From: Branchiostoma floridae
Lineage: Eukaryota > Chordata > Leptocardii > Amphioxiformes > Branchiostomatidae
Direction: 5' to 3'
DNA: 64,000 bases
Assembly (NCBI RefSeq): GCF_000003815.2
Contig: NC_049983.1
Location: 16,059,547-16,123,546, forward strand
Below, in pieces: positions 23,801 through 35,800 of the stretch (its first letter is position 1; the number at the start of each line of letters is the position of its first letter). Below the pieces are notes generated by a model. That model made no database searches. It was not told the DNA's origin and saw only the letters and a program-made list of their open reading frames with translations. A program made the position numbers and the translations under genes.

Positions 23801-26800
23801 ATACACAGTAGACTTTTCCTTTTCCCTCCCCGACCGAAGTCAGGTACCCATTTTTACACCAGGGTGAAGTGAGGAAGGTCATGTCAAGGGCCTTTCCCAA
23901 GGGCACAACGTCGGGGGAATGGTGAGCATTGAACTTGGGACCTCTAGATTCCAAGCCGAACACTGACGTTTTCTGTCTGTTTTGTCTCCCAGAACCAGGC
24001 AGTGCTCGGAGTTGTGTCTGTGCCATGGCCTGTGAAAGAAATGAGGAAGTCACTTCCATTGAGAGAGGTAATTTGGGGTGATACCTTTCTTTATATCCTT
24101 CCAACATACAGGTATATTTGCTTGAGCTGAACATTGAAGAACTTACCCAGTTAAAGTGACTGTATCATTTGTTTATTTAATAATATGTAGGAATATTTAT
24201 TTATATTATATTTTATGGTAGTCCCTAAATCAGTTATACAACTGATTTTCAAAGGACTCATAAAGAGTGAGGTTGAAGTAACTGTTCCCAAACAGTGCCA
24301 TCTATCAAGACCATGACTGCCCTTTAAGTTTTTGCATTTTTAAAAACCAGGAACATTTCCTGCTTGTAAACCAGAGGACAACCCTGTATTTAAACATGGG
24401 TGCACGTCAATGTAAAATTAAGTGATGCTGTTGTATGTAAACTCATTAATTGAAATATAACACAATTACATTACTTGACTTGACTTATGTCGGGTGTCGC
24501 TCCTCCCCTGCCACCCAAACCAATGTAGCAGCATCAAACTGCAGTTTTGATATTTGGATGAATTGGCAGAACTATATTGTAAAATGTATCGAAAATATCC
24601 AGTACCCTTTACACAGAAAATGATTCCTCTCTTTACTCTCTCTCCCTCTCTCTCTCTCTCTCTTGCTCCCTACACCCTTCTTCCTATACAACATGGCAAG
24701 CAGCGGGTAAATATCAGCAACTTTCTTTTCATTTTTCTCTCTTGGTTCTGTCTCTTTAGTCAGCACCAGTCCATTATTTTTTGCACTGCCATGCCTCTTC
24801 ACTATCCTTTGGCACCTCCATCCAACATCTGTCTACAGGCACATTACATACAGTCAAACCTGTCTGTAGCGGCCACTCAAGGGACCGAACAAATTTGGCC
24901 ACTATAGACAGGTGGCCTCTGTATAGAGGTGGTAACTTGTAGATAGAATACCGACAAAAAGTGGCCACTATGGACAGGTGGCCCCTCTGTAGAGGTGGCC
25001 CCTAATACAGGTTTGACTGTACTACTTTCCTTGCAAAACCTGTCTGCCTCTTTTTAGGGCATATCAGGCTTCTATTCTTTGTCACCTCCTGATGCACATT
25101 AATCCACAAGCACTTGGTGTACTACTTTCCATCAGTGTTTGTGGTCACATTTTTAGTGCACTGTTAAAGGACACCTTGAAGCTTGTACTCTCCAGAGGTA
25201 CTCCCTACAACAAGCACGCCACATATCCCTTGTCCAGCACATACCTGTGGGCGTGTTCCTCATTTCTTTGCAGAACTGTTTTCAGATCTCTGCAGTAAAA
25301 ACATTAAGAGATGTCAATGTATATTCTTTGCACTACATCAATTGAATGAAATTTAAATTGAAGCTATATTGATATTTTATAGTCCAGAACTATGCCACTT
25401 CTGTTAGTTATCATTGATCTGATTTGACTCCAACTGGCCGGAGTCTATTATATAGGGCTAGTCCTAGTAACTGGACAATGTACAGTCAACAGTATAAAAG
25501 GTTACATTGTGTTCACCGAAACATGAGGTTCGGCTATACAGTAGGTTATACAGACAATGCAATCATTTATGAGATGATTATCAAATCTTGATGTCTAATT
25601 CTGTTTTGTTTTCTGTTTTTGCCCTCATTTCCAGCTTGGCCATGGAGGTTATGCCTTCATCATCAACAACAATGGCTTTGTTGTTCTACATCCTCATCTC
25701 ACACCTGAAGTAAGTCTGGGATTTCTGTCAGTGCTCTACACCTTAAGGACAACTGAGTCTTCTGTATAAGGACTGAGGAGTCAGACAACACCTTTAACTT
25801 GATTTTTGAGGCATAGTCCTTGAACCTTGAACGTGGACATCAGGGGTACCATCATGGGTCGCAATGGATCCTTCTTCTCCACTCAGCCTTGTCCTCCATA
25901 AAGGAGCGAAGCTCTGCTGTGGTTACTGATTTGTTTGTAAAAAATGGTGAAAAAACTTAAGTAATGAATCTATTGAGACTGTACAATTTAGTTTTGTTGA
26001 ATCTTAAGCACTATAATTGTATCTTTCCTTTTTCTTTCTTAGTGACAGTGCTTCAAATCTTTAATCATGATTATGATTATGTGCTAAAATACATTTACCA
26101 AGAATCAAACTTTTAAACAACCTTGCGCTTAGGGTAGATCAAACATTGCCATAAAATTGTGATTCAGATGTAAAACAAAATTGGTATGTTATCAAAATAA
26201 TGTATTATATATACGAAATTTAAACCCCAATATTGTGCGTCTTACATTCTGCATTTCTGTTATTCTTCCAATAGGATGCCTTCTATTCCAAGCCCCCCAC
26301 CATCGACCTTCTGGACATTGAGTTCACGAACCCAGACAAGGAGGCCATGAGGAACAAGATGGTGAAACTGGAAACTGGCCGGGATGTCATCAACACTCTC
26401 CACAAGACACATGACCATGTGAGAACCAATCAGAGAGAAGATTAGTTTTAACATCATGATATCACAACCAATCACAGCACAGATTTCAGTCATGGCCAAC
26501 TTTGAACCAATTAGAGTAAAGAGTATGAAAACGTTTTTACTGTGTATGTGAACCAATCAGGGGACAGAATGATTCACCTATTTCCTAAGAACCTCTTACT
26601 TCTCAGGGTTAGACAAGTTTTCTAAAATTCACTTGTCCTATTGGGCAAGTACATAAAAAATCTACTTGCCCGAACCAACTTTTCACTTGCCCGTAATTAG
26701 AATGACAGATTTTCTATGTATTTTCACTTTCAGCAATTGAATTCTTTTATCATTGGCTCTATTTTTCTGTGTTGACCAATGCTTGATGCAATGACTATGA

Positions 26801-29800
26801 AAAGTAACAAGTATGAACAGAAAAATAGAAAAATCTTACTTTCCCGATCGGGCAAGTGGGGTCGGACATTTGCTTGCCATATCTGCACTTTCCCTTGCTC
26901 AGGACAACCAGGCTAGTGGACTTGTCCAACCCTGGTTTTACCTTGTGAAACCCCAATCAAAGAACAGATTTGTTTGACCATCATGGTGTCAGAACCAATC
27001 GAAGAACAGATTACTTCTGAGTCCCCAAAGTCAAGTCTACAATGTCATGCACACCTGCAGATGGGGTATTGGAGTCACAACCCCAATTTTAAGGTCATCC
27101 TCTCTTGGCCTGCCTGTTCTGACCCACAGTTGAGGACAGCAAATTACTCTATGGATTTTGTGCTTATAGTGTGAAGAGTCTTATTTCTTGGGTGATGCCA
27201 GGTTGTAAAAAAAGTGAAGCTGGTCATGTGATGCAGCTTACAAAATTTTAAGGTCATGCTTTCTTGGCTTGCCTGCTTTGACCCATAGTTGTGGGCAGCA
27301 AATTACTTTATGGATTTTGTGCTTATAGTGTGCAGAGTTGTATTTCTTGGGTGATACCAGGTTGTAAAAAGAGGAAAGTTGGTCTTGTAATGCAGCTTAC
27401 AAAACTTAGGCTATTAACACCCTGCAAATGTTTGTCAGTCAAAGTGTACTTGTGTGTCCATCTAATTTATTACTGCCAAGCAGATTAAGTTCTATCCGAG
27501 CATATTCAACAAAAAAGCTGAATATGAACCTTTAAAGTCTCAAAAACACTTTTAAGATCATTACTGTGCAGAAAGTGCTTTATTGCTGGCCATACATAAA
27601 ATGTTGTGAGATAAGAAAAAAAACTTTCCATATATGCCATTCCTGATATGGGTGGTAAAACCAAGTCTCATATTATTTTCCTAAACCTTTTTAATGACAT
27701 TTTCAGAACTACATTGATGAGGTTCAGATGACTTACCACTATGGACCAGTCAAGGGTACAGGATTCAGGTACATTGTATATGATCATAGAAATAACAATG
27801 AATGCAGTTAAAAATGAAATGAATACAAATTATGATATGACAATTTACTAATATCATTACTAAAGGATAAAGAGATAGACTTTTTTCTTGAAAATAGTTG
27901 CAATAACGTCCCTGGGATTTTACAATTATTAATAGAATAATATTTCAAAGTACTCAAAAAGCTAAATGTCTACAGATATCACACAGCCACTTACTTTCTT
28001 ATGCAAAATGTTACTAAGGACATATTCAAGGTTTCAGGATCGGCTAAATTGGCATTTTGACCTTCCATTGTTTTCTCATTAATGAATTAAGAAAGAATGG
28101 AACCCTAACCAATTTTGATACATGGGCATAAAAGAATTCTAAATCTGATTTTTTGGGGCCATATGGATGATGTCATCAGGTTTTATTGCCCTTGATATTA
28201 TTTTTTTCTATGAGAAAATACAGCAGTTTGGTCCATACATGTACCACTGGAATGAAGCTATGTTTTTCATGTGCATAATGATGAAAGCTACAAACTCATG
28301 TTAGCGCCAATTGATATCTGCTAATGATCTGTAATTATTAGAAAATGATTTTTTTGATTAGATGAAAACAATTATTTTCTAATAACTACAGTACTGTTCA
28401 TTAACCGATATCAATTGGCGCTAAAATTCTTAAAAATTTCTTCAACTGAATCTGACATATCTATGTGTGACATGTTTTGGCCATTCATTTCCAAATAAAA
28501 TGTAATTGGCTTAGAAATCATAGTAATCACACATTGTTTTAACCGTCTGCATTAGTTAAAAATAATTTACATAATATTATGTACATCACAGTCATGGAAA
28601 ACCTGACATTTCTTGTTCCAGCATGGGCTTGGGTATTCCACAGTACCACCCTGGATCCCTGGATGTGTCGGGGGTCTCATACCAGGAAGGTTGGTCTCAT
28701 CACGATGTTCTTCACTTCAGGGATCTCGCACTGTAGTTTTGACAACTTTTTACAGAATTGAAAATGCATGAAAAAGGAGTCTCTTCTAGGACTCTTAAAA
28801 ATCAAGATGCCATGATTACTGCAATGATCTTTGTTTGTATTGTATACTCTGTAAACAGGCTTGTAGCATAACCCTGGGGACCTCTAGCCTTTAAGCTACA
28901 CATGGATGTAAACATGGCTAGTGCTAATTTTTGTTTTGTGCTGCCACAAAGATAACATTAACAATATCAATTTTCTGTACTTTGATATACTGCATGCTTA
29001 TTATTATATTATGAAATTCAATGTGCAATTTGCAAATATTGTGTAGTTTCATAGTGCATGTACCAATTGTAGCTACAACCTGATGGTTTTCACTGTTTCG
29101 CAGGGTTCCGGGCCTTTGAAAGCAACTCAGCTGGGAAGTTGGTTCTGACACCACTGTAAGTCTGAAGTTCTCTGAACTTAGTGGCTGACAGTAAAAATTT
29201 GATTGCTTAAGATTTGTAAACCCATTTGGTGATATGACTCTCAAACATGTAACTATCGAGTAAGAAACTTCTTATTCTGTTTACATTGTTAATGTTGTAA
29301 ATGTAAACTGCATGTAAACAGTGTACAGTAACCACAATAAATATTTTAGCCACTGCAGAAAAACATCTTAGCAACTTGATAGAAGTCAAAAGTTCTTGTT
29401 CTGCAAAAACAAAACGACGAATTTCTTTATTTTTTCCTCAGATTTTACTGCTCTAATTACTCGTCCAGTCCACACAACTGTCAGGACAACCTGCGCTGTA
29501 AGGTGAGGGAGAAGATAGCAGATGCACATCACCTGGGGCAGAACGCACCTGAACACTGTAAGTACACCTGGTCAGTGTTCTCACACTGTAAGTACACCTG
29601 GTCAGTGTTCTCACACTGTAAGTACACCTGGCCAGTGTTCTCACACTGTAAGTACACCTGGTCAGTGTTCTCACACTGTAAGTACACATGTACACCTGGT
29701 CAGTGTTCTCACACTGTAAGTACACCTGGTCAGTGTTCTCACACTGTAAGTACACCTGGTCAGTGTTCTCACACTGTAAGTACACCTGGTCAGTGTTCTC

Positions 29801-32800
29801 ACACTGTAAGTACACCTGGTCAGTGTTCTCACACTGTAAGTACACCTGGTCAGTGTTCTCACACTGTAAGTACACCTGGTCAGTGCTCTCACCAGGATCT
29901 TTTTACAGCATAGGCCATACATCTTAGTCCAGCAAAGCCACATAAGCGATGCAGATGTGAGTATTGTATTGGTCAGTGGGGGACTCCTCCCATGAAAATT
30001 ATTAATTTATAACCCTCAGAAACACTATTTTTCAGGCCACATTTAATGAAAAAAAGGCAACATTTCTTTTAGCTTTCTTAGTACAAAACAGAAAAACTTT
30101 GGAAGTAATTTCCATTATGCAGTATGCTGATTGAAACACAGCATCGGGGCCCAAATCACAGCGTAGGGGATACAAATCACAGCATAGGAGCCCGCTATGC
30201 TGAAAAGCTCTGGTGAGAACACTGATGGTAGGCACTGTTGTGTGTTGAGTGGAAACCCCCCACTAGTATGTGGAATGGTAGGACCCAGAGGGGTCAGAGA
30301 GAGAAGGAATCAGGTCAGACAGGAGTCTGGAGGGGAGATCTAGAGAGGCGAGGGGCACTCCTGGAGGGAGTCCAGGGGTTGTGTGCCATGTGCGACAAGA
30401 GATGAAGAATAAAATAGTCTATATCTAGATTGTGTGTCCTTGAACTTGACTGAGAACCTCATAATTAAGATAAACTGGCAGATGTACCAACTATCAAGTA
30501 TCTAATACCAGCTCAGACAATAAGAAGCAGTCATGTCTTCAAGTACCAAAGTTTTCAATCAAAGGTTGTAATGCTTTCTTAGAACTAATGATTGTAGAGT
30601 GAAACTTTTTGCCATCAAGTATAGTAGGAGCACCCCCACTAGTTAGCTTTGAACAACATTTGCAGTCAGAAGTGCAAAGGTGTTACAGGTTGTTGACTGT
30701 AACATAACCAGCTGCTGACGCACTGTGTGTCTGGAAAGTTGGCATATTATGCAAAAGAGTGTTTATAAACTAGCTACATTGTATATGCAATGTAGATACA
30801 AAAATAATACAAAAAGAGCAAGTAGTCATCATCATCATCTGTTGATGTGCCCAGGTGATGAGAAGATGATACAGCATGTGATGCTTGATGCTGTCGTCAC
30901 CGCCAGCCACGCAACCAACCAATGGCAGAGCCTTGCTCCGCAGTTTCAGAGGTTTGTCTTTCTCTGTTTTTATCCTTCCTCTTTTGTGTGATTGCAATTG
31001 AGTAGTCAAGTTCTTTTCTTGTGACTGAATATTAATAATTTCCTGTTTTTTCACAGTCAGGGAATCGACTCCTTGTTTATCAGTGGAGCATCCGGACTGA
31101 CAAGGGTACTTCATGATGGGTAAGGATATTCTCCTTAGTGTGTGCCTGTTTAAATCTGGAGGCTTAGTAGCTTGGCCATTACTTGGTTTAGAGATAAGTC
31201 ATCTGTAAAGGTCTCCCAGATCATAAGAATACAACATGAGTAAAAAGATGTGGCAAGAAAGATCAACAATGATACCCTTATTGTACGCCAAAAAGTAGAG
31301 ACGAACTAGATATGATTTTGGAAAGAGTCAGACGTTTTAGACAGCCGTCTGGTGTCTTCCATCAGTCACAGATAGGGCTGGGTACCGGTACAGCGTACCA
31401 GTACAAAACCGTTTTTTCTTAGTGGACTGGTCCAGAAAAACCAGACCTGAAAAAATTCCGAGAACCGGATGTTGGACCTATTGGAAAGTGAACAGATTAT
31501 ATGATCAGTCATTCACACGTTTTGGAGCTTACCGGTCAAGGGAAATAACAAGAGCGAAGTAGATAAGCGTTTATAATCATTTCTACCAACTTTCAGTCAA
31601 TATTCCAGAGAAAGTTAGCCTTGTAGGACTTTAAAACACAAGTGAGAGTTGAATACTCCACAAAACTGATTTCTTTCTGGCAAAATGGACCATTGTTTTC
31701 AGTATCGTCCATTCACAACTTGTCACATACTGAATCAGGTCCAGGTTCAGGTCCTCACCTGGACCTGATCCTCTGGACCTGAACTGGACCTGGACCTGAA
31801 TTTTCTGTACTGGTACCCACCACTAGTCACAGATTCTGGAGAAATCTCAAAACAAGATTTCTACCGTGTCACTGACAAAAGACACTGGATGGCTGCCTGA
31901 AATGTCTGACCATTTCCAAAATCATGTCCAGTTGCTTGAGTAAATGCTTTTGGGTGTATATTATTTCCTGGATGTCTAACCTTCATCGACGTCCTCTTGT
32001 TGTCTGTCCTTTATTCATACCAAGTATCTTCAAGTTCAGTTGTGTCCTGGTTAGCTTAATTTAACCTGATTGCCCCTTATACTAACTAACATCATCACTG
32101 TCTTTTCTTAATCTTGTCCAGACTGACAAGGATATTTCGTGATCGGTATGGACATTCTGCTTTGTAACATTTTTGTCCAATTTTGTGTAATACTATGTAG
32201 CTGACTGTATTGGCTCACAACTACAGTCCTCTGAGGCTTTCTGCAAGGGTCTTGTAGATCGCAACAATATTATATAATTCAGTAGTGGTAGTAGGGTTCT
32301 GAAGCCACAAATTTGTCCAGCTGGTGGATTTTAACTCTGAATCTAAAAAATCCAGGGGCCTGGATGGGCCCAAAAATAACCCACAGGGCCACTTAAGGGT
32401 CTTGCACAAACGTTAACTCCTTGTTTTGCAACTGTTACTGTAGCATTACTAATACCATTAATGTCTCGTCTTCTAGGGAAACCCCCTTCCACCATGGAGA
32501 CAGCTTCACGGCCACCTACTTCACTCGTTCCCTCAGCAACAAGGATGTGTACATGTTCCACACCCCACGGGAGGAAGGTGGGTTTTTAGAGGTCAAATTC
32601 TGTGTAGCCTGAAAGTGGGTGTTTGATCCCACTTCAGGAATTGCATCCATCGATTCAGATGGCTGTGTGTATTGGGCTCCTTCAGGCAATGGTCTTCAGC
32701 ATGAAAACTTTTGCTTGTAAAAGAGCCTGAAAGACCTAAAGTGGTTGTTACACTGCAGCCACAATATGTACTGGTTAGGGACGCTTTAAGAATTACTGGA

Positions 32801-35800
32801 CGTGCAATAATAACTTTACACTTTATTGAGAAGTGTAGAGTTTACTCCAAAGCACTCGGGTACAACGTATATATAAAATCATTCTTTATTCGGAAAATAA
32901 AGGAAAGTGACATTGATCCCAGGTCATGCCGGTCTTTGCAGATCAAACATGCAGGGAGACATGGACAAATTGACATACAACATTACAATAATGATATCAA
33001 ACACTTTAGTTCAGTATCGTCTTAAAATCATTCGTCTTAAAATCATTCTATTGCACAGTATTCCCAGTGTGGCTCATGTCGAGCTCTCCATATCGCATAG
33101 GAGGACAATAATGACATTCGACTAATGTCTCTGAAGAGCTTCTTTGGTACTTTTGCCTTAACAGTCTTGAACAGCGTTCTGAGTCTATTCTTGTTATCTG
33201 GGGTGATGAGCCCCCTTGATCCAACCTCAACACAAGTAAGAGTAACTGAAATGCCTGTTTTGCTCAAGTCTGACACAAGGGAAGTATATTTGTTAACCTT
33301 ACGCTCATGACTGGCTTTAATGTTCTGTTCAAAAGGTACAGTTAGTTCTTGTATATGGATGGTGTTTTCTCTAGGCAGGAATATGACTAAGTCCGGCTTC
33401 TGTGCTGTAGGTATGGTTTGAACAGGAATAGTACCGCCGTCAGTTGTATACCCTTGCAAGTCTGCGTAGACACGGACGTCTATCTGCGAGTGATCAATGT
33501 TCTCCTGAAGGGTATCCACTATGTGTTTAAGTATGGAATTGTGCCGGAACGTATATCGTCCTTGCTGAAGGGAGACGCCACAGTTATTAAGAACATGATG
33601 TAGAGTTTCCCTATTACCGCACAGTTTGCATTTGTCATTGGTACGCTTGCCCCAAGTGGCTAGATTACAGAATGTCGGCAGAGCGTCTATCGATGCACGT
33701 ACCGCGAAGCTGAGAATACCCTTTGGGAGGTCATACATCACTGACTTCCAGGTGAGATCACATTTCTCTTCTTCGATAAGCTGTAGCATGTGTCCTTGTT
33801 GTTGTAGGTTCTTTTGATGTTCAGACCAAGTTTCGTGACGCATATTTGTAACTTGATGTTTGATTTGTTTTCGGACCGAAGGCCAACATGTGTCTGTTGT
33901 CGCATTCATAGCTTGTTGGTGGATTGAGTGGCATTTTCCAAGGCCCCATCTCTTCATCTTCCGTGACCACTGTGACTCTCTATCTAGTTTGGCCTGGAGA
34001 GCATGTTTCACCTTGTCGTCAGCCTTGACAGCCGATCTGCTGTAGGCCAATGTGTGGGCCTCGAGATACAGGTCTGAAATGGTTTTGTAGTTTAGTCCTA
34101 CTGTGTTGTACAGGATAGCGTTAGTGGCACTAGCCTGCACTTTGAGCCATGACTTAATTGCTTTAGTATGGATTGCATCGAGTTTTTGTAGTTGAGTGTC
34201 GGTCAAGTCATGCACCATTAGGAGGTACCTCCATGACGGAAAAGCATGTTCCATGTAGACCCTGAGTTTGTACTCGTTTCTTATAGCCGATTTGTTTATG
34301 TTTTCAACTGCTGTTTGTATTGTCTTCGCCACAATGTCATATGTCTCTTTTGTCTTACCCGAGAAAGTTATGTACCCACCCAGGAACTTCTCTGGAGCAT
34401 CTTTAGTTGTCTTGACAGGTTTTCCATCAATAGTGAAAGTAGTCTCTGTTGGTTTACCACTTGTAATGGACATGGATTTGCACTTGCGCGGCTTCAGTGA
34501 AAGGTTCATTGACTTGGTGTTCGAAGAAATTTCACTGATTAGTTTCTGGTGTTGTTTCTTGTTCGTAGTTATCAGGCAGAAGTCGTCCGCGAAAGGCAGT
34601 GTGATGTAGCGTTGTCCATTAAGGTCGTAGCCGTATTGTTGTTCCACAGCCTTAAGGTCCTGTAGCAAGGGTTGGAACACAGTCAGGAAAATGATAGGTG
34701 ACAGGTTGTCTCCTTGAAATACACCCCTACCAAACGAAAATGGATTGGATTCCCAGCCGGGACCTTTAACTTTCCCTTCGAGGCGTGAGTACAAGTTTTT
34801 GACATATTCCATGATGATGGGGGGGAACTTGTTCCTTGACATTTGATAGTAGATCAAGTTGTGTTCAACGGATCCGAATGCATCTGCAAGGTCGAACCAG
34901 GTTATATGGACTGTCCGCCGATTCTTTTTTGCATGGGCCAAGATTTCCCTCATGACTTGGATGTGTTCCACACAGCCGTTGATACCCGTTAGGAAAGCTT
35001 TTTGCGTTTCAGGGTCAATCAACTTATTGTCGGTCATGTATTTCGTCCACCTTTCGGACAAGATTTGGTGAAAGATTTTAGAAACACAAGACGTCAGGCA
35101 AATCATCCGGAAGTTTCCGGGATCCTCAGGGGAGCCCTCTTTGTGGAGTAGTGCCACAGTACAGGATGACCATGACGTGGGTGGGTCTCCGGACTCAAGC
35201 AGCTTGGAAAACAAAGTGCTGAGGAACAGGTGGCATGCAGGTAGGCGCTTGAGGTGACCGTACATGATCCCATCAGGGCCAGGTGCAGATGTGGCACATC
35301 GTTTGGATAGGACTGCTTTGATGTCTTTGGGCCTGACAGGTGACATGTTAAACGGATTATCCGGCGCATGATCCTCCACGGGTAGGTGGGGGAACCAGAA
35401 CAATTTGTTGAAGTCAATTGGAGTCGGGGTGGAGTATTTGTTATGGTAATACTCGTTGGCATAGTTCAAAGAGAAAGCCGGTTTCACAGGGGGAGTGTCA
35501 AGTTGCCCTTTTGCACATTTTCCTGCAAATTTCCAAAAATTTTTGTGGTATTCTTTCTCTTGATGTGCTGCTGATTTTGACATTTCTTTTCGTTTCTGTT
35601 GTCGTTTCATGAAAGAGTATGTTTTGATTGCGTCTCGGAATGCTTTGCGATCCTCAGATGTTGCATTGGCTTGGAATGCCTTTTTACGCAGTTTATTTTT
35701 CAGGCGTTTAACTTGTGTAAGGGACGATGGTTCGTGGCTAACATAACCAGATGAGTGCCCTTCTTCTTTGTCGTGGTAGAATTCCGGCTTACTGGCCATA

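Noticed and set aside
24554-24907. Plus-strand ORF over CT repeats
   Set aside because: Driven by a CT microsatellite and a MITE end; no family resemblance.
29553-29890. CRISPR-like array
   Set aside because: Units are contiguous 30-mers without unique spacers, in an animal gene.
29453-29943. Several long ORFs on both strands across the 30-bp array
   Set aside because: All are products of a tandem repeat whose unit is free of stops. Only the plus frame continuing exon 22 has any splice logic.
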